A stretch of DNA of 64,000 nucleotides, taken from Stenotrophomonas rhizophila. Lineage in GTDB: Bacteria > Pseudomonadota > Gammaproteobacteria > Xanthomonadales > Xanthomonadaceae. The stretch spans positions 3,035,501 to 3,099,500 of the forward strand of contig NZ_CP016294.1 in the NCBI RefSeq assembly GCF_001704155.1, in the 5' to 3' direction. The notes under the pieces were generated by a model. It worked only from the letters and a program-made list of their open reading frames with translations, had not been told where the DNA came from and searched no databases. The translations under genes were made by a program, and so were the position numbers. Shown here one piece after another: positions 55,392-64,000 of this stretch (position 1 is the stretch's first letter; each line of letters starts with the position of its first letter).

Positions 55392-56489
55392 ATGTTATTT
55401 GAAACCCTCGAAACGTCCGGCCATGAACAGGTGGTGTTCTGCCACAGCCGCGATGCCGGTCTGAGGGCCATCATCGCCATCCACAACACCACGCTGGGTC
55501 CGGCGCTGGGCGGTGTGCGCATGCGCCCTTACGCCAGCACGGACGACGCGCTGGCCGACGCGCTGCGGCTCAGCCGCACGATGACCTACAAGAACGCGCT
55601 GGCGGGCTTGAATGTCGGGGGTGGCAAAGCGGTGATCATCGGCGACCCGCGCAAGGACAAGACCGAAGTGCTGTTCCGCGCGTTCGGCCGCTACGTGGAT
55701 TCGCTCGGCGGGCGCTACATCACCGCCGAGGACGTCGGTACCGACGTCAATGACATGGAAAACATCTACCTGGAAAGCGAGTACGTCACCGGCGTGCACC
55801 AGGTGCACGGCGGCTCGGGCGACCCGGCCCCGTTCACCGCCTACGGCGCGCTGCAGGCGCTGATGGCGGCCATGCAGCACAAGCTCGGCCACGAGGAAGT
55901 GGGCAAGGTCAGCATCGCGGTGCAGGGCCTGGGTCATATCGGCATGGAACTGGTGAAGCTGCTGCGGGATCGCGGCGCCAAGCTGTTCGTCACCGATCTG
56001 GACCCTGCGCTGGTGGAGCGCGCGGTGACCGAGTACGGCGCCGAGGCGGTCAAGCCCGATGACATCTACGACGTCAACGCCGATGTGTTCGCGCCGTGCG
56101 CGCTGGAAGGGGCGATCAATGCGCAGACCCTGCCGCGCCTGAAGTGCAAGATCGTCTGCGGCACCGCCAACAACCAGCTCTCCACGCCCGAGATCGGCGA
56201 TGAGCTGCATGCCCGCGGCATCCTGTACGCCCCGGACTATGCGGTGAATGCGGGCGGGGTGATGAATGTGTCGCTGGAGATCGACGGCTACAACCGCGAA
56301 CGCGCGATGCGCCTGATCCGCAGCATCTACCACAACCTGGGCCGCATCTTCGCGCTGTCCCAGCAGGAAGGCATTGCGCCGCAGCGCGCCGCCGACCGCA
56401 TCGCCGAAACCCGCATCCAGTCGATCGGCAAGCTGAAGATGCCGTTGGGCCGTGCGCGCCCGCGACTGGGCACGCTGCGCGGCGGGTGA
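55392..56489 (+). CDS. Leucine/valine-type amino-acid dehydrogenase
   Basis: A 365-aa Glu/Leu/Phe/Val dehydrogenase. The catalytic Lys region is LNVGGGKAVIIGDPRKDKTE, the substrate region is TAEDVGTDVNDM and the NAD-binding fold is VAVQGLGHIGMELVKLL-type. It oxidatively deaminates branched-chain amino acids to 2-oxo acids. GGAG stands 5 nt before the ATG. The 292-bp gap upstream holds a T-rich tract and a TAGAAT (55273-55278), a possible -10 without a well-spaced -35. Confidence 0.93.
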   Translation: MLFETLETSGHEQVVFCHSRDAGLRAIIAIHNTTLGPALGGVRMRPYASTDDALADALRLSRTMTYKNALAGLNVGGGKAVIIGDPRKDKTEVLFRAFGRYVDSLGGRYITAEDVGTDVNDMENIYLESEYVTGVHQVHGGSGDPAPFTAYGALQALMAAMQHKLGHEEVGKVSIAVQGLGHIGMELVKLLRDRGAKLFVTDLDPALVERAVTEYGAEAVKPDDIYDVNADVFAPCALEGAINAQTLPRLKCKIVCGTANNQLSTPEIGDELHARGILYAPDYAVNAGGVMNVSLEIDGYNRERAMRLIRSIYHNLGRIFALSQQEGIAPQRAADRIAETRIQSIGKLKMPLGRARPRLGTLRGG

Positions 56490-56505
56490 TCCCAACGGGC
56501 AGATG

Positions 56506-56540
56506 AAAAAAAAGGGCGCGATCAACTCGCGCCCTTTTTT
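56506..56540. terminator. Bidirectional intrinsic terminator
   Basis: A run of A followed by GGGCGCG, a 7-nt loop, then CGCGCCC and a run of T. The A-tract and T-tract make it work in both directions, between the convergent dehydrogenase and autotransporter genes. Confidence 0.92.
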
Positions 56541-56559
56541 GTTGCCTGTCGCGCCTGGA

Positions 56560-59403
56560 TCAGAACGCGGCGGAGTACCGCAGCGCGACCTGGCTGAGGT
56601 CGCCTCGCGGGCCGAAGCGCTGGTCGTAGCCGAACGAGAGCTGCGAGTTGCGGGTCAGCCAGGACTGCACCGACAGGCCGAACAGGCCGCCGGAGCGGGC
56701 CGGCTGCAGCCCGGCCACCGGCGCCCAGGCATCCACGCCCACGAAGCTGGCATCGAAGGCCAGGCCATCGCTGGACAGCGTCTGCTGCCACTCGGCATAG
56801 CCGCGCAGCGACCAGCCACGCAGGCGCGTTTCCGCGCGCAGGCCGGCCAGCGCTTGGCTGCGGCTCGACGCGCGGCGGTCCGCACGCAGGCCGAAGCCGA
56901 AGCCGCCGTCTTCGCTGAAGCTGTCGCTGTCCAGGCGCGCGTAGTCCGCACCGAGGTACGGCGTCAACGATGCCCCGGCACCGCCGAAGCGGTAGCCCGA
57001 TTCCACGCTGGCGGTGCTGAAGTTGCCGCCGTAACGGGCATTGACCCCGTACTGCCCCGCGCCCAGCAACAGCTGGCGGTCGATCTCGCGGGTGAACTGG
57101 CCGGCGCCCAGCTGCGCCAGGGTGTAGGCCGCACCACTGTTCCAACCCGCGTACAGCTGGGCCTGCGACTGGCGGTCACGACCGCTGTCGCCGCCCCACT
57201 CGCGGCTGCTGTTGCTGCGGGTTTCGCCAAAGGCAAAGCCCATGACGCCGTTGCTGCCCAGCGCCATGTCCTGGCCCATCATCCAGCCCTGGGTCTGGAA
57301 GCCGCTGCCGGCGAAGCTGCCCTGCCCGGCTTCGCCCAACGCACTCTGCCAGGCGCCGCGCAGGCGCGGTGCGGCGGACACTGCATCGAAGCGCGTCGAC
57401 AATGCGCGGCGATTCATGTCGAGGTTGTCGAAGGTCATGCCGTTGGCCAGGCTGTGCGCCTTGCCCGACAGGCTTTCCAGGCTGGCCTCCAGGCCGGCCG
57501 CGCCCTGCACCCGCTGCAGCTCGCCGGCCGCATCGGCAAAGCCCGGCGTGCCCGGACCGGTGCCGGTATCGAGCAGGTCGAACGCCTGTTCCACGCGCAG
57601 GGCCGAGGCGGCCGAAATGGCACCCAATCCGGCCGACGCGGCAGCGCCGGAGACGCTCACGCGGTTGATGTTCAACCCGGCCGAGTAGTGGTCATAGGTG
57701 AACGTCGCATCCAGCAGCACGACGTTGCCGAGCGCGGTGTAGCGATCGAACGTGCCGGTCAGGCCCTGGGCGGCGGTAATCAGCTCCTGCCGGACACCCG
57801 TCTGCGGGACATAGCCTTCCACCGCGCGGTCGATCCGTACGGTGCCGCCGTTGAGCTGGGCGGTGCCGGTCACCTTCAACGCCTGCGCACCCAGCGCGGT
57901 CGAGAACACGCCGGTCGCCTCGTGGGTGTAGTTGCCCTGGATCACGGCGGTAACGCCGGCCTCGAACAGGTACAGCGTGCCGCGGTTGACCACGTTGCCG
58001 GTAACCCCCGTGGTACCGGCGCGGAACTGCAGGCCGCCGGCCTGCAGGACCTGGACATCGGAACCCAGCGACGCGCCGTCGGCCAGCGAGAGCGCGCCCG
58101 AGCGGACGATGGTGCCGCCGGTGTAGGTGTTCTTGCCACCGAGGATCAGCGTTCCCGCGCCGGACTTGTCCAGTCCGCCGGCACCGCCGATGTTGTTGCT
58201 CCAGGTGCTGAAGTTGGACGAACCCGGCAGGTCGACCACCATGGTGCCCCAGTCGAACCGGCCAGGGCCGTTGACCGCCTTGCCCACGTTGAGCAGGCCG
58301 TACCCGAACACGCTGTCCACGCCGGCCGCGCCGAGGTCGGTGGCGGTGCCGAGCAGGGTCTGCCGCACCTGGTCATTGCTGAAGTACGGGTACCTCTGCC
58401 ACACCAGCGCCGCCGTACCCGAGACCAGCGGTGCCGCGTAGGAGGTACCGCCGCCCCAGAGGTAGCTGGGGGTACTGCCCGTGGTGCTTGCGGGGTCGAC
58501 AAACACCGCTTCGCCCGGCGCGGCCAGGCAGTAATTGGCCGCCACGCCACAGGCGTTGGCGTAGGACGCCAGGGTGTCGGGCTGGTTGGAATTGACCGCG
58601 GTGACTGCCAGCCAGCCACGCTCCAGGTCCGCGGCCGGGCGGGTACCGTTGGGACCGGCCTGGCTCGGCAGCGCGGCCATGTTGGACGGGTCCGCCTTGC
58701 TTTCGTTGCCGGTGGCAAACACCACCAGGCCGTTGTTGGTCGTGATGAAGGGCCGGTACTCGGCCGCAATTGCAGCGGTCGCAGCCGGGTTGGTCCAGTA
58801 CAGCCCGCCCCAGGAGTTGTTCATGATCTTCACGCCGTCGGCGATCAGATCCTGGTGCACGCTGGCCAGCCCCAGCGCACCATCCACCTGGTTGCCGTTG
58901 CCGGTGCCGTCGTCGACCGGCGCCTTGTCGGCGATGATGCGCGCCGACACGATCTGCGCCCTGGTGGCCACCCCGCCAGGCCAGTCGCCGAATGCGGCGC
59001 CAGCGGCCAGCGATGCCACGGTCGTACCATGGCCGACCACATCGTCCACCGCCAGGTTGTTCTTGGTCGGATCGACATAGCTGTGGCTGGCCACCACCCG
59101 GCCCGCCAGGGTCGGATGGGCCCGGTTTACTCCGGAATCGACCACGCCGATCCGGATCCCCTCGCCACTCCAGTCCTGGTCCTTGCCGTTGATGATGGCA
59201 AGGTGCGCGTCGATGGCCGGCTGGGTCGGCTTGACCGGCGGCGGCGTCACCGGCGGCACCACCACGACCGGTGGCGTGACCGGCGGCACGACCGGCGCTA
59301 CCGGCAGGTCCCCCTTGCTGTTGCCGCTGCCGCCACCGCACGCGCTCAAGGCCACGGCCAGCGCGCCGGCCAGCACGTTCCTGCTGAAAACTACCTGATT
59401 CAT
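56560..59403 (-). CDS. Subtilisin-type autotransporter serine protease
   Basis: A 947-aa protein. The N-terminus MNQVVFSRNVLAGALAVALS ends in a lipobox-like SACGGGSG, followed by a Pro/Val-rich spacer (PVVPPVTPPVVVVPPVTPPP). The S8 protease domain shows Asp in IGVVDSGVNRAHP, His in VGHGTTVASLAAG and Ser in GGGTSYAAPLVSG. A passenger stem with the autotransporter repeat GAGTLILGGKNTYTGGTIVR follows. The C-terminal ~270 residues are a beta-barrel ending in Phe (LRYSAAF). It should be surface-exposed or released. A GGGGAGCAGGG stands before the ATG. Confidence 0.94.
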   Translation of the reverse strand: MNQVVFSRNVLAGALAVALSACGGGSGNSKGDLPVAPVVPPVTPPVVVVPPVTPPPVKPTQPAIDAHLAIINGKDQDWSGEGIRIGVVDSGVNRAHPTLAGRVVASHSYVDPTKNNLAVDDVVGHGTTVASLAAGAAFGDWPGGVATRAQIVSARIIADKAPVDDGTGNGNQVDGALGLASVHQDLIADGVKIMNNSWGGLYWTNPAATAAIAAEYRPFITTNNGLVVFATGNESKADPSNMAALPSQAGPNGTRPAADLERGWLAVTAVNSNQPDTLASYANACGVAANYCLAAPGEAVFVDPASTTGSTPSYLWGGGTSYAAPLVSGTAALVWQRYPYFSNDQVRQTLLGTATDLGAAGVDSVFGYGLLNVGKAVNGPGRFDWGTMVVDLPGSSNFSTWSNNIGGAGGLDKSGAGTLILGGKNTYTGGTIVRSGALSLADGASLGSDVQVLQAGGLQFRAGTTGVTGNVVNRGTLYLFEAGVTAVIQGNYTHEATGVFSTALGAQALKVTGTAQLNGGTVRIDRAVEGYVPQTGVRQELITAAQGLTGTFDRYTALGNVVLLDATFTYDHYSAGLNINRVSVSGAAASAGLGAISAASALRVEQAFDLLDTGTGPGTPGFADAAGELQRVQGAAGLEASLESLSGKAHSLANGMTFDNLDMNRRALSTRFDAVSAAPRLRGAWQSALGEAGQGSFAGSGFQTQGWMMGQDMALGSNGVMGFAFGETRSNSSREWGGDSGRDRQSQAQLYAGWNSGAAYTLAQLGAGQFTREIDRQLLLGAGQYGVNARYGGNFSTASVESGYRFGGAGASLTPYLGADYARLDSDSFSEDGGFGFGLRADRRASSRSQALAGLRAETRLRGWSLRGYAEWQQTLSSDGLAFDASFVGVDAWAPVAGLQPARSGGLFGLSVQSWLTRNSQLSFGYDQRFGPRGDLSQVALRYSAAF

Positions 59404-59483
59404 CCCTGCTCCCCAAAACGTAATTGAAACCACGCGTGGCGTCCCGCCTGTCCGGCCGACACCGGTGGTAAATGCTGACCCTC

Positions 59484-59489
59484 TATACT
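59484..59489 (+). promoter_or_regulatory. Candidate -10 box for the thiolase gene
   Basis: TATACT lies ~95 bp upstream of the thiolase ATG, in the 179-bp divergent gap next to the autotransporter. No good -35 element stands at standard spacing. Confidence 0.3.
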
Positions 59490-59582
59490 GGGCCACCCCC
59501 ACGCAGTCTGCCGGGAAACGCGCCGCTATACCATGCCCTGCGTTCCCTTTTCGTAAATCGCTCACGCAATAACGAGATTGCC

Positions 59583-60758
59583 ATGCCCAACATTGTCATC
59601 GCCGCTGCCAAGCGGACCGCCATCGGTTCCTTCCTCGGCCAGTTCAACGGCGTGCCCACCCCCACCCTGGGCGCCACTGCCATCGCCGCCGCCCTGGAAC
59701 AGTCCGGCGTGCCGGCGGCGGATGTCTCCGAAGTGATCATGGGCTGCGTGCTGCCGGCCAACCTGGGCCAGGCCCCGGCCCGCCAGGCCGCCGTGGCCGC
59801 AGGGATCCCCTACGCCACCGGCGCAACCACCCTGAACAAGGTTTGCGGGTCGGGCATGAAGGCCATCATGCTGGGCCACGACCTGATCAAGGCCGGCTCG
59901 GCCAGCATCGTGGTCGCCGGCGGCATGGAATCGATGTCCAACGCGCCGCACCTGCTGCCCAATTCGCGCACCGGCAACCGCTTCGGCAACTTCCAGGCGG
60001 TCGACCACATGGCCCACGACGGCCTGGTCAATGCGTACGACGGCAAGGCCATGGGCGAATTCGCCGAATGCGCGGTGGACAAGTTCCAGTTCAGCCGCGA
60101 GGAACAGGACGCGTATGCGATCGAATCGGTGCGCCGCGCGCAGGCCGCGCAGGCTGCCGGCGCGTTCGATGATGAAATCGTGGCCGTGAAGGTTGCGGGT
60201 CGCAAGGGCGACGTGGAGTACAGCCAGGACGAGCAGCCCGGCCGTTCGGATATCGCCAAGATCCCGACCCTGCGCCCGGCGTTCAAGAAGGACGGCACGG
60301 TGACTGCCGCCAGCTCGTCGAGCATTTCCGACGGCGCTGCCGCCGTCGTGCTGCTGTCCGAAGACGATGCGGCCGCCCGCGGCGTGCAGCCGCTTGCCCG
60401 GATCGTGGCCCACGCCACCCACTCGCAGGAACCGGAGTGGTTCACCACCGCGCCGATCGGCGCCATCCACAAGGTGCTTGAAAAAGCCGGCTGGCGCCTG
60501 GACCAGGTGGACCTGTTCGAGATCAACGAGGCGTTCGCCGTGGTGGCCATGGCGCCCATCCGCGAACTGGGCATCGACCCGGCGAAGGTCAACGTCAACG
60601 GCGGCGCCTGCGCACTGGGCCACCCGATTGGTGCCTCGGGCGCCCGGCTGGTGGTGACGTTGGTCAATGCCTTGCGCAAGCGTGATGCAAAGCGCGGAAT
60701 TGCTACACTGTGCATTGGTGGCGGGGAAGCAACCGCCATCGCCATCGAATTGATTTGA
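59583..60758 (+). CDS. Acetyl-CoA C-acetyltransferase (thiolase)
   Basis: A 391-aa thiolase. The acyl-accepting Cys is in TTLNKVCGSGMKAIM, the His/Asn site in LFEINEAFAVVAMAP and the C-terminal base region in GGACALGHPIGASGARL and ATLCIGGGEATAIAIE. It condenses or cleaves acetoacetyl-CoA in fatty-acid or ketone-body metabolism. It is divergent from the autotransporter and followed by a separate lipoprotein unit. Confidence 0.95.
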   Translation: MPNIVIAAAKRTAIGSFLGQFNGVPTPTLGATAIAAALEQSGVPAADVSEVIMGCVLPANLGQAPARQAAVAAGIPYATGATTLNKVCGSGMKAIMLGHDLIKAGSASIVVAGGMESMSNAPHLLPNSRTGNRFGNFQAVDHMAHDGLVNAYDGKAMGEFAECAVDKFQFSREEQDAYAIESVRRAQAAQAAGAFDDEIVAVKVAGRKGDVEYSQDEQPGRSDIAKIPTLRPAFKKDGTVTAASSSSISDGAAAVVLLSEDDAAARGVQPLARIVAHATHSQEPEWFTTAPIGAIHKVLEKAGWRLDQVDLFEINEAFAVVAMAPIRELGIDPAKVNVNGGACALGHPIGASGARLVVTLVNALRKRDAKRGIATLCIGGGEATAIAIELI

Positions 60759-60800
60759 TTGGTTTTAACACCCGTTTCGCAAAACTGAATGCGGGATCGC

Positions 60801-60829
60801 TTGACAGCCCAACGTGGCTTGTCATCATG
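60801..60829 (+). promoter_or_regulatory. Candidate promoter of the first Ala-rich lipoprotein
   Basis: A consensus TTGACA (60801-60806) is followed after 17 bp by ATCATG, a weak -10. The lipoprotein ATG is ~55 bp further on. Confidence 0.4.
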
Positions 60830-60882
60830 TTGCCGGGCGCGCAATAGCGCGTTGCCTAATCTAACGACGAGGATTCACACAA

Positions 60883-61224
60883 ATGAGCATCAACAAGCTG
60901 CTGATCGCAATGGCCCTGGGCCTGGCTCTGACCGCCTGCTCGAAGCAGGAGCAGGCTGCTGACGCCGCCGCTTCGGCCAACGAAGCTGCTGCCGACGCCC
61001 AGGTCGCTGCCGACCAGGCCGCTGCTGCTGGCGCCCAGACCGCGGACGCTGCCCAGGCTGCCGCCGACACCGCCACCACCGCTGCTGACGCTTCGGCTGA
61101 TGCCGCTGCCCAGGCTGGCGCTGCTGCCACCGACGCTGCTGCCGACGCTGCTGCCGACGCTGCCAAGGCCGGTGAAGCCACCGCCGAGCAGGCCAAGGAC
61201 GCTGCTGAAGAAGCCAAGAAGTAA
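60883..61224 (+). CDS. Ala-rich helical lipoprotein
   Basis: A 113-aa lipoprotein with lipobox LALTACSKQE (Cys19). The mature part is almost entirely Ala, Asp, Glu, Gln and Lys in a heptad-like pattern (AADAQVAADQAAAAGAQTAD), predicted as one long helix. Its size and composition recall Lpp-like or osmotically induced periplasmic helical lipoproteins. It ends in a strong terminator, so it is a single-gene unit. Confidence 0.85.
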   Translation: MSINKLLIAMALGLALTACSKQEQAADAAASANEAAADAQVAADQAAAAGAQTADAAQAAADTATTAADASADAAAQAGAAATDAAADAAADAAKAGEATAEQAKDAAEEAKK

Positions 61225-61249
61225 TAACTTCTTTCTTCAAGCAAGTCTG

Positions 61250-61280
61250 AAAAAGCCGCTGGTTCGCCAGCGGCTTTTTC
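61250..61280 (+). terminator. Intrinsic terminator
   Basis: AAAAAGCCGCTGG, a TTCG tetraloop and CCAGCGGCTTTTTC form a strong hairpin with a T-tract after the first lipoprotein gene. Confidence 0.93.
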
Positions 61281-61338
61281 TTTGGCTTCACGGCAGGGTG
61301 AATAGGATCAGCGTCCCTGAAACCTGACGGAGAACGCC

Positions 61339-61743
61339 ATGAAGATTCGTTCGATCACCACCCCGCTGATGGCCGCCTCCCTGCTGCTGGCCCTGGTGGC
61401 CTGCAAGGGCCCGGAAGCCGAACAGGCGCGTGCCGATGCCGCGCAGGCGGCCGACAGCACCGGCGAAGCGGCACGTGTCGCCGTGGACAAGGCTGCGGCA
61501 TCCACCCGCAATGCCGCCGATGAAGCGGCTGCCGCCTCCGAACGCGCCGCGGCCGATGTACAGCCGGCCTTGGACCGTGCCGCCGACGCCAGTGCAGCGG
61601 CTGCTGCCGATGCCAAGGTTGCCGCGCGCGATGCAGCGGCGCATGCCAGCGAGGCGACCGCCGATGCCGCCGAGAAGGTGGCCGACAAGGCGCGTGACGT
61701 GGCCGAAGACGCCAAGCAGAACGCAGACGCCGCCAAACGCTGA
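61339..61743 (+). CDS. Second Ala-rich helical lipoprotein (paralogue-like)
   Basis: A 134-aa lipoprotein with lipobox LLALVACKGP (Cys22) and a long Ala/Asp/Glu/Lys helix (AARVAVDKAAASTRNAADEA). Its organisation is the same as that of the preceding lipoprotein, though the sequences have diverged, so a duplication is likely. It has its own leader after the upstream terminator. Confidence 0.85.
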   Translation: MKIRSITTPLMAASLLLALVACKGPEAEQARADAAQAADSTGEAARVAVDKAAASTRNAADEAAAASERAAADVQPALDRAADASAAAAADAKVAARDAAAHASEATADAAEKVADKARDVAEDAKQNADAAKR

Positions 61744-61751
61744 TGCGACAT

Positions 61752-61778
61752 GTCACGCCGGCCACCGGCCGGCGTGAC
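61752..61778. terminator. 12-bp perfect hairpin after the second lipoprotein
   Basis: GTCACGCCGGCC (61752-61763) and its exact complement (61767-61778) enclose ACC. It has no T-tract and is followed at once by a REP unit. It lies between convergent genes. Confidence 0.5.
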
Positions 61779-61786
61779 CTCCAGCG

Positions 61787-61809
61787 GTAGTGCCAGGTCC
61801 GGCCTGGCA
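61787..61809 (+). repeat. GTAG-type REP hairpin
   Basis: GTAG (61787-61790) is followed by TGCCAGG, a short loop and CCTGGCA. It is a single SMAG-like unit just before the 3' end of the aidB-like gene. Confidence 0.65.
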
Positions 61810-61814
61810 ATCGA

Positions 61815-63446
61815 TCAAGGCAACGCCCGCGCCATCACCGCGCCGACATCCACCTCATCGGGCAGCGTCCCGAATGCCGCTCCATGCGCCCCGCCCAACC
61901 GCGAGCGCACGAACGCAGGGGCCATCGGGCTTCCCGCACGCAGCAGCACGGCGGCCTGCAGCAACAGGGCCAGCCGTTCGGTCACCACCCGCGCCTGCGC
62001 TTCCGATGGCGTAGCGGCCAACAGCTCCCGCAACGACGCCAACGCGTGGTCATAGTCCGCATCGCGCCCGGCCACCGCGTCCAGCTCCGCATCCAGCACC
62101 GGCAGCACCTGCGGCTCGCGCGCCAACGCACGCAGCACGTCCAGGCACTGGATGTTGCCGCTGCCTTCCCAGATGGAATTCAGCGGTGCCTGCCGGTACA
62201 GCCGCGGCAGGATCGACTCCTCCACGTAGCCCGCGCCGCCCAGGCACTCCTGCGCTTCGTTGACGAACACCGCCGCGCGCTTGCAGACCCAGTACTTGCC
62301 CACCGCCGTCGCAACGCGTGCGAACGCGGCTTCATGCGCATCCTGCGGCGCCTGGTCCACCGCGCGTGCCACGCGCATGGCGAAGGTGGTGGCCGCTTCG
62401 GATTCGATGGCCAGGTCGGCCAGCACGTTGGCCATCAGCGGGTGGTCGCACAGGCGGCGTCCGAAGCTGCTGCGGTGTCGGGTGTGGTGCAGCGCCTGCG
62501 CCAGGGCCATGCGCATTTCCGCCGCCGCGCCCAGCATGCAGTCCAGCCGGGTCATCATCACCATGCCGATGATGGTTGCCACGCCCCGCCCTTCGGCACC
62601 GACCCGGCGGGCCCAGGCGCCGCACAGCTCGATCTCGCTGGAGGCATTGGACCAGTCGCCCAGCTTGTCCTTCAGCCGCATCAGGCGGAACGCGTTGCGG
62701 TTGCCATCGGCCAGCCGGCGTGGCATCAGGAAGCAGGTCAGTCCTCCCGCCGCCTGCGCCAGCACCAGGAATGCATCGGACATCGGTGCGGAGAAGAACC
62801 ACTTGTGCCCCACCAGCGCGTAGCTGCCATCGTCGCGACGTTCGGCGCGGGTGGTGTTGCTGCGCACGTCAGAGCCGCCCTGCTTCTCGGTCATGCCCAT
62901 GCCCAGCGTGATGCCGGCCTTGTCGGCCATCGGCACGTCGCGCGGATCGTAGACCGGTGCGGCGGCTTTTTCGGCCCACTCGGCCAGCAACGGGTCCTGG
63001 CGCAGCACCGCCACCGCGGCGTGGGTCATGGTCAGCGGGCAACTGGTACCGGCATCGGCCTGGTGGTGCAGGAAACTCAGTGCGGCGCGGGCCACGTGCG
63101 CGCCGGGGCCGCCCTCGTGCCACGACAGTCCCGCCACTCCGTGGCGCTTGGCCAGCTCCATCAGCTGGTGGTAGGCCGGATGGAACTCCACGGTGTCGAT
63201 GCGGTGCCCCTGCGGGTCGTGCGTGCGCAGCCGCGGGCGGTCGCGGTTGGCGTCGAAACCGAGCCGGTAGAGGGTGTCGCCCGCAATGGCGCCATAGGTC
63301 TGCAGCGTATCGATGAACGCGGCACCGCCCTCGCGCTGCACCGCCTCGCTCAATGCCACGTCGTCGGCCCACAGGTTGCGGCCGCCGAACGGGGGCGGCT
63401 GGTTGGCCACTTCATGGGTCTCGAATACAGGCAATACGGACGTCAT
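61815..63446 (-). CDS. aidB: AidB-like acyl-CoA dehydrogenase
   Basis: A 543-aa flavoprotein of the AidB subgroup. Landmarks are FETHEVANQPPPFGGRNLWA at the N-terminus, GMGMTEKQGGSDVRSNTT at the flavin site, YALVGHKWFFSAPMSDAFLV, and ECLGGAGYVEESILPRLYRQ followed by LNSIWEGSGNIQCLDVLRAL. AidB belongs to the alkylation response in E. coli. The length is as expected. The ATG at 63446 begins the conserved part. Confidence 0.92.
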   Translation of the reverse strand: MTSVLPVFETHEVANQPPPFGGRNLWADDVALSEAVQREGGAAFIDTLQTYGAIAGDTLYRLGFDANRDRPRLRTHDPQGHRIDTVEFHPAYHQLMELAKRHGVAGLSWHEGGPGAHVARAALSFLHHQADAGTSCPLTMTHAAVAVLRQDPLLAEWAEKAAAPVYDPRDVPMADKAGITLGMGMTEKQGGSDVRSNTTRAERRDDGSYALVGHKWFFSAPMSDAFLVLAQAAGGLTCFLMPRRLADGNRNAFRLMRLKDKLGDWSNASSEIELCGAWARRVGAEGRGVATIIGMVMMTRLDCMLGAAAEMRMALAQALHHTRHRSSFGRRLCDHPLMANVLADLAIESEAATTFAMRVARAVDQAPQDAHEAAFARVATAVGKYWVCKRAAVFVNEAQECLGGAGYVEESILPRLYRQAPLNSIWEGSGNIQCLDVLRALAREPQVLPVLDAELDAVAGRDADYDHALASLRELLAATPSEAQARVVTERLALLLQAAVLLRAGSPMAPAFVRSRLGGAHGAAFGTLPDEVDVGAVMARALP

Positions 63447-63551
63447 CGTGCGGGCCTCCTGGCGGACCCGATGATTCTGCCGCATCCGCATGCGGGCTGC
63501 TGTTCAGGCGGATTCTCACCTCGTGCACGAACCCGTCGGCACAGTGCAGGC

Positions 63552-64000
63552 ATGACGACGCACGCGGCAAACAGCGACCTGGTAGTACTGCGCCCCGAGG
63601 GCCTGTACTGCCCAGCAGGCGATTTCCATATCGACCCGTGGCGACCGGTGCCGCGCGCGGTCATCACCCACGGCCACGGCGACCATGCGCGCAGCGGCAT
63701 GGGCCGCTACTACTGCAGTACCGGCAGCGTGCCGATCCTGCGCTGGCGGCTGGGTGATGTGGCCCTGGAAGCACATGACTACGGTGAACGCTTCACGTTG
63801 GGCGGCGTGCAGGTGTCGCTGCATTCGGCCGGGCATGTACTGGGGTCGGCGCAGGTGCGCATCGATGACGGCCAGCAGGTGTGGGTGGCGTCGGGCGACT
63901 ACAAGCGCCAACCGGACCCGACCTGCGCACCGTTCGAGGTGGTGCCCTGCGATGTGTTCATCACCGAGGCGACGTTCGCATTGCCGATCTACCGCTGGCA
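63552..64000 (+). CDS. Ligase-associated DNA exonuclease (5' part)
   Basis: The first ~149 codons of a metallo-beta-lactamase-fold nuclease; the gene runs off the right edge. The segment DLVVLRPEGLYCPAGDFHID leads to the metal motif ITHGHGDHARSGMGRYY. It continues with HSAGHVLGSAQVRI and ASGDYKRQPDPTCAPFE. These match the exonuclease usually encoded with an ATP-dependent DNA ligase and a helicase; those partners would lie outside the window. Confidence 0.9.
   Translation, partial: MTTHAANSDLVVLRPEGLYCPAGDFHIDPWRPVPRAVITHGHGDHARSGMGRYYCSTGSVPILRWRLGDVALEAHDYGERFTLGGVQVSLHSAGHVLGSAQVRIDDGQQVWVASGDYKRQPDPTCAPFEVVPCDVFITEATFALPIYRW

Noticed and set aside
56452..59427. A very long open frame antisense to the autotransporter gene
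   Set aside because: It is His/Gly/Arg/Ala-rich with no recognisable domain, which is the usual antisense shadow of a GC-rich gene. The minus-strand protease has a catalytic triad and a beta-barrel.

Overview
The window looks like chromosome of a Stenotrophomonas-type xanthomonad (Gammaproteobacteria). The DNA is very GC-rich, and the housekeeping blocks rlmH-rsfS-nadD-holA-lptE-leuS, metG and mprF/virJ are of a kind I associate with this family. Many intergenic gaps carry short GTAG-plus-hairpin repeats resembling the SMAG/GTAG REP elements of Stenotrophomonas. The genus is inferred and was not checked against any database. No rRNA, tRNA, CRISPR array, IS element or prophage was seen, and no gene-free stretch exceeds about 300 bp (the longest is 55100-55391).

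Layout. 1-5.8 kb: a minus-strand housekeeping block (rlmH, rsfS, nadD, holA, lptE, leuS). 6-15.6 kb: mixed genes, including a co-chaperone thioredoxin, a LysM-FecR protein translationally coupled to a CHASE2-GGDEF diguanylate cyclase, a noticeably AT-richer secreted orphan, DUF4442 and DUF502 proteins and a DUF885 peptidase. 15.65-30.3 kb: one minus-strand type III secretion operon. Its order (InvF regulator, SctC, SctW, SctV, InvB-type chaperone, SctN, O, P, Q, R, S, T, then D, F, I, J, K, L and a small last gene) is that of the Salmonella SPI-1 inv-spa / prg-org loci. This is not the Hrp system of plant-pathogenic xanthomonads.

The central observation is that this operon carries an in-frame fusion at 18711-19535. 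The first ~130 residues are the N-terminal half of SctT (SpaR) and the last ~140 are the C-terminal periplasmic part of SctD (PrgH). Everything that lies between them in SPI-1 is absent: the end of SctT, SctU, the translocon genes and SicA-type chaperone, and the N-terminus of SctD. All other structural genes remain open, overlapping and of normal length. The apparatus is therefore either recently disabled or has been remodelled.

30.5-37.8 kb: VOC and DUF2147 proteins, metG, a HAD phosphatase, an RnfB-like ferredoxin, RidA and the lysyl-phosphatidylglycerol synthase MprF. 37.8-39.2 kb: an unrecognised protein with a clear PD-(D/E)XK nuclease signature and an effector-like N-terminus, sitting between mprF and virJ. 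39.3-55 kb: virJ, membrane, HD, transglutaminase-TPR and Hsp70 proteins, a DUF4097 / anti-sigma-like / ECF sigma operon with a palindromic operator candidate upstream, MscS, AzlCD, an S4-domain pseudouridine-synthase homologue lacking its catalytic Asp, a phospholipase-D-type enzyme and an HDOD protein. 55.4-64 kb: leucine-type amino-acid dehydrogenase, a subtilase autotransporter, thiolase, two Ala-rich lipoproteins, an AidB-like acyl-CoA dehydrogenase and the start of a ligase-associated exonuclease.
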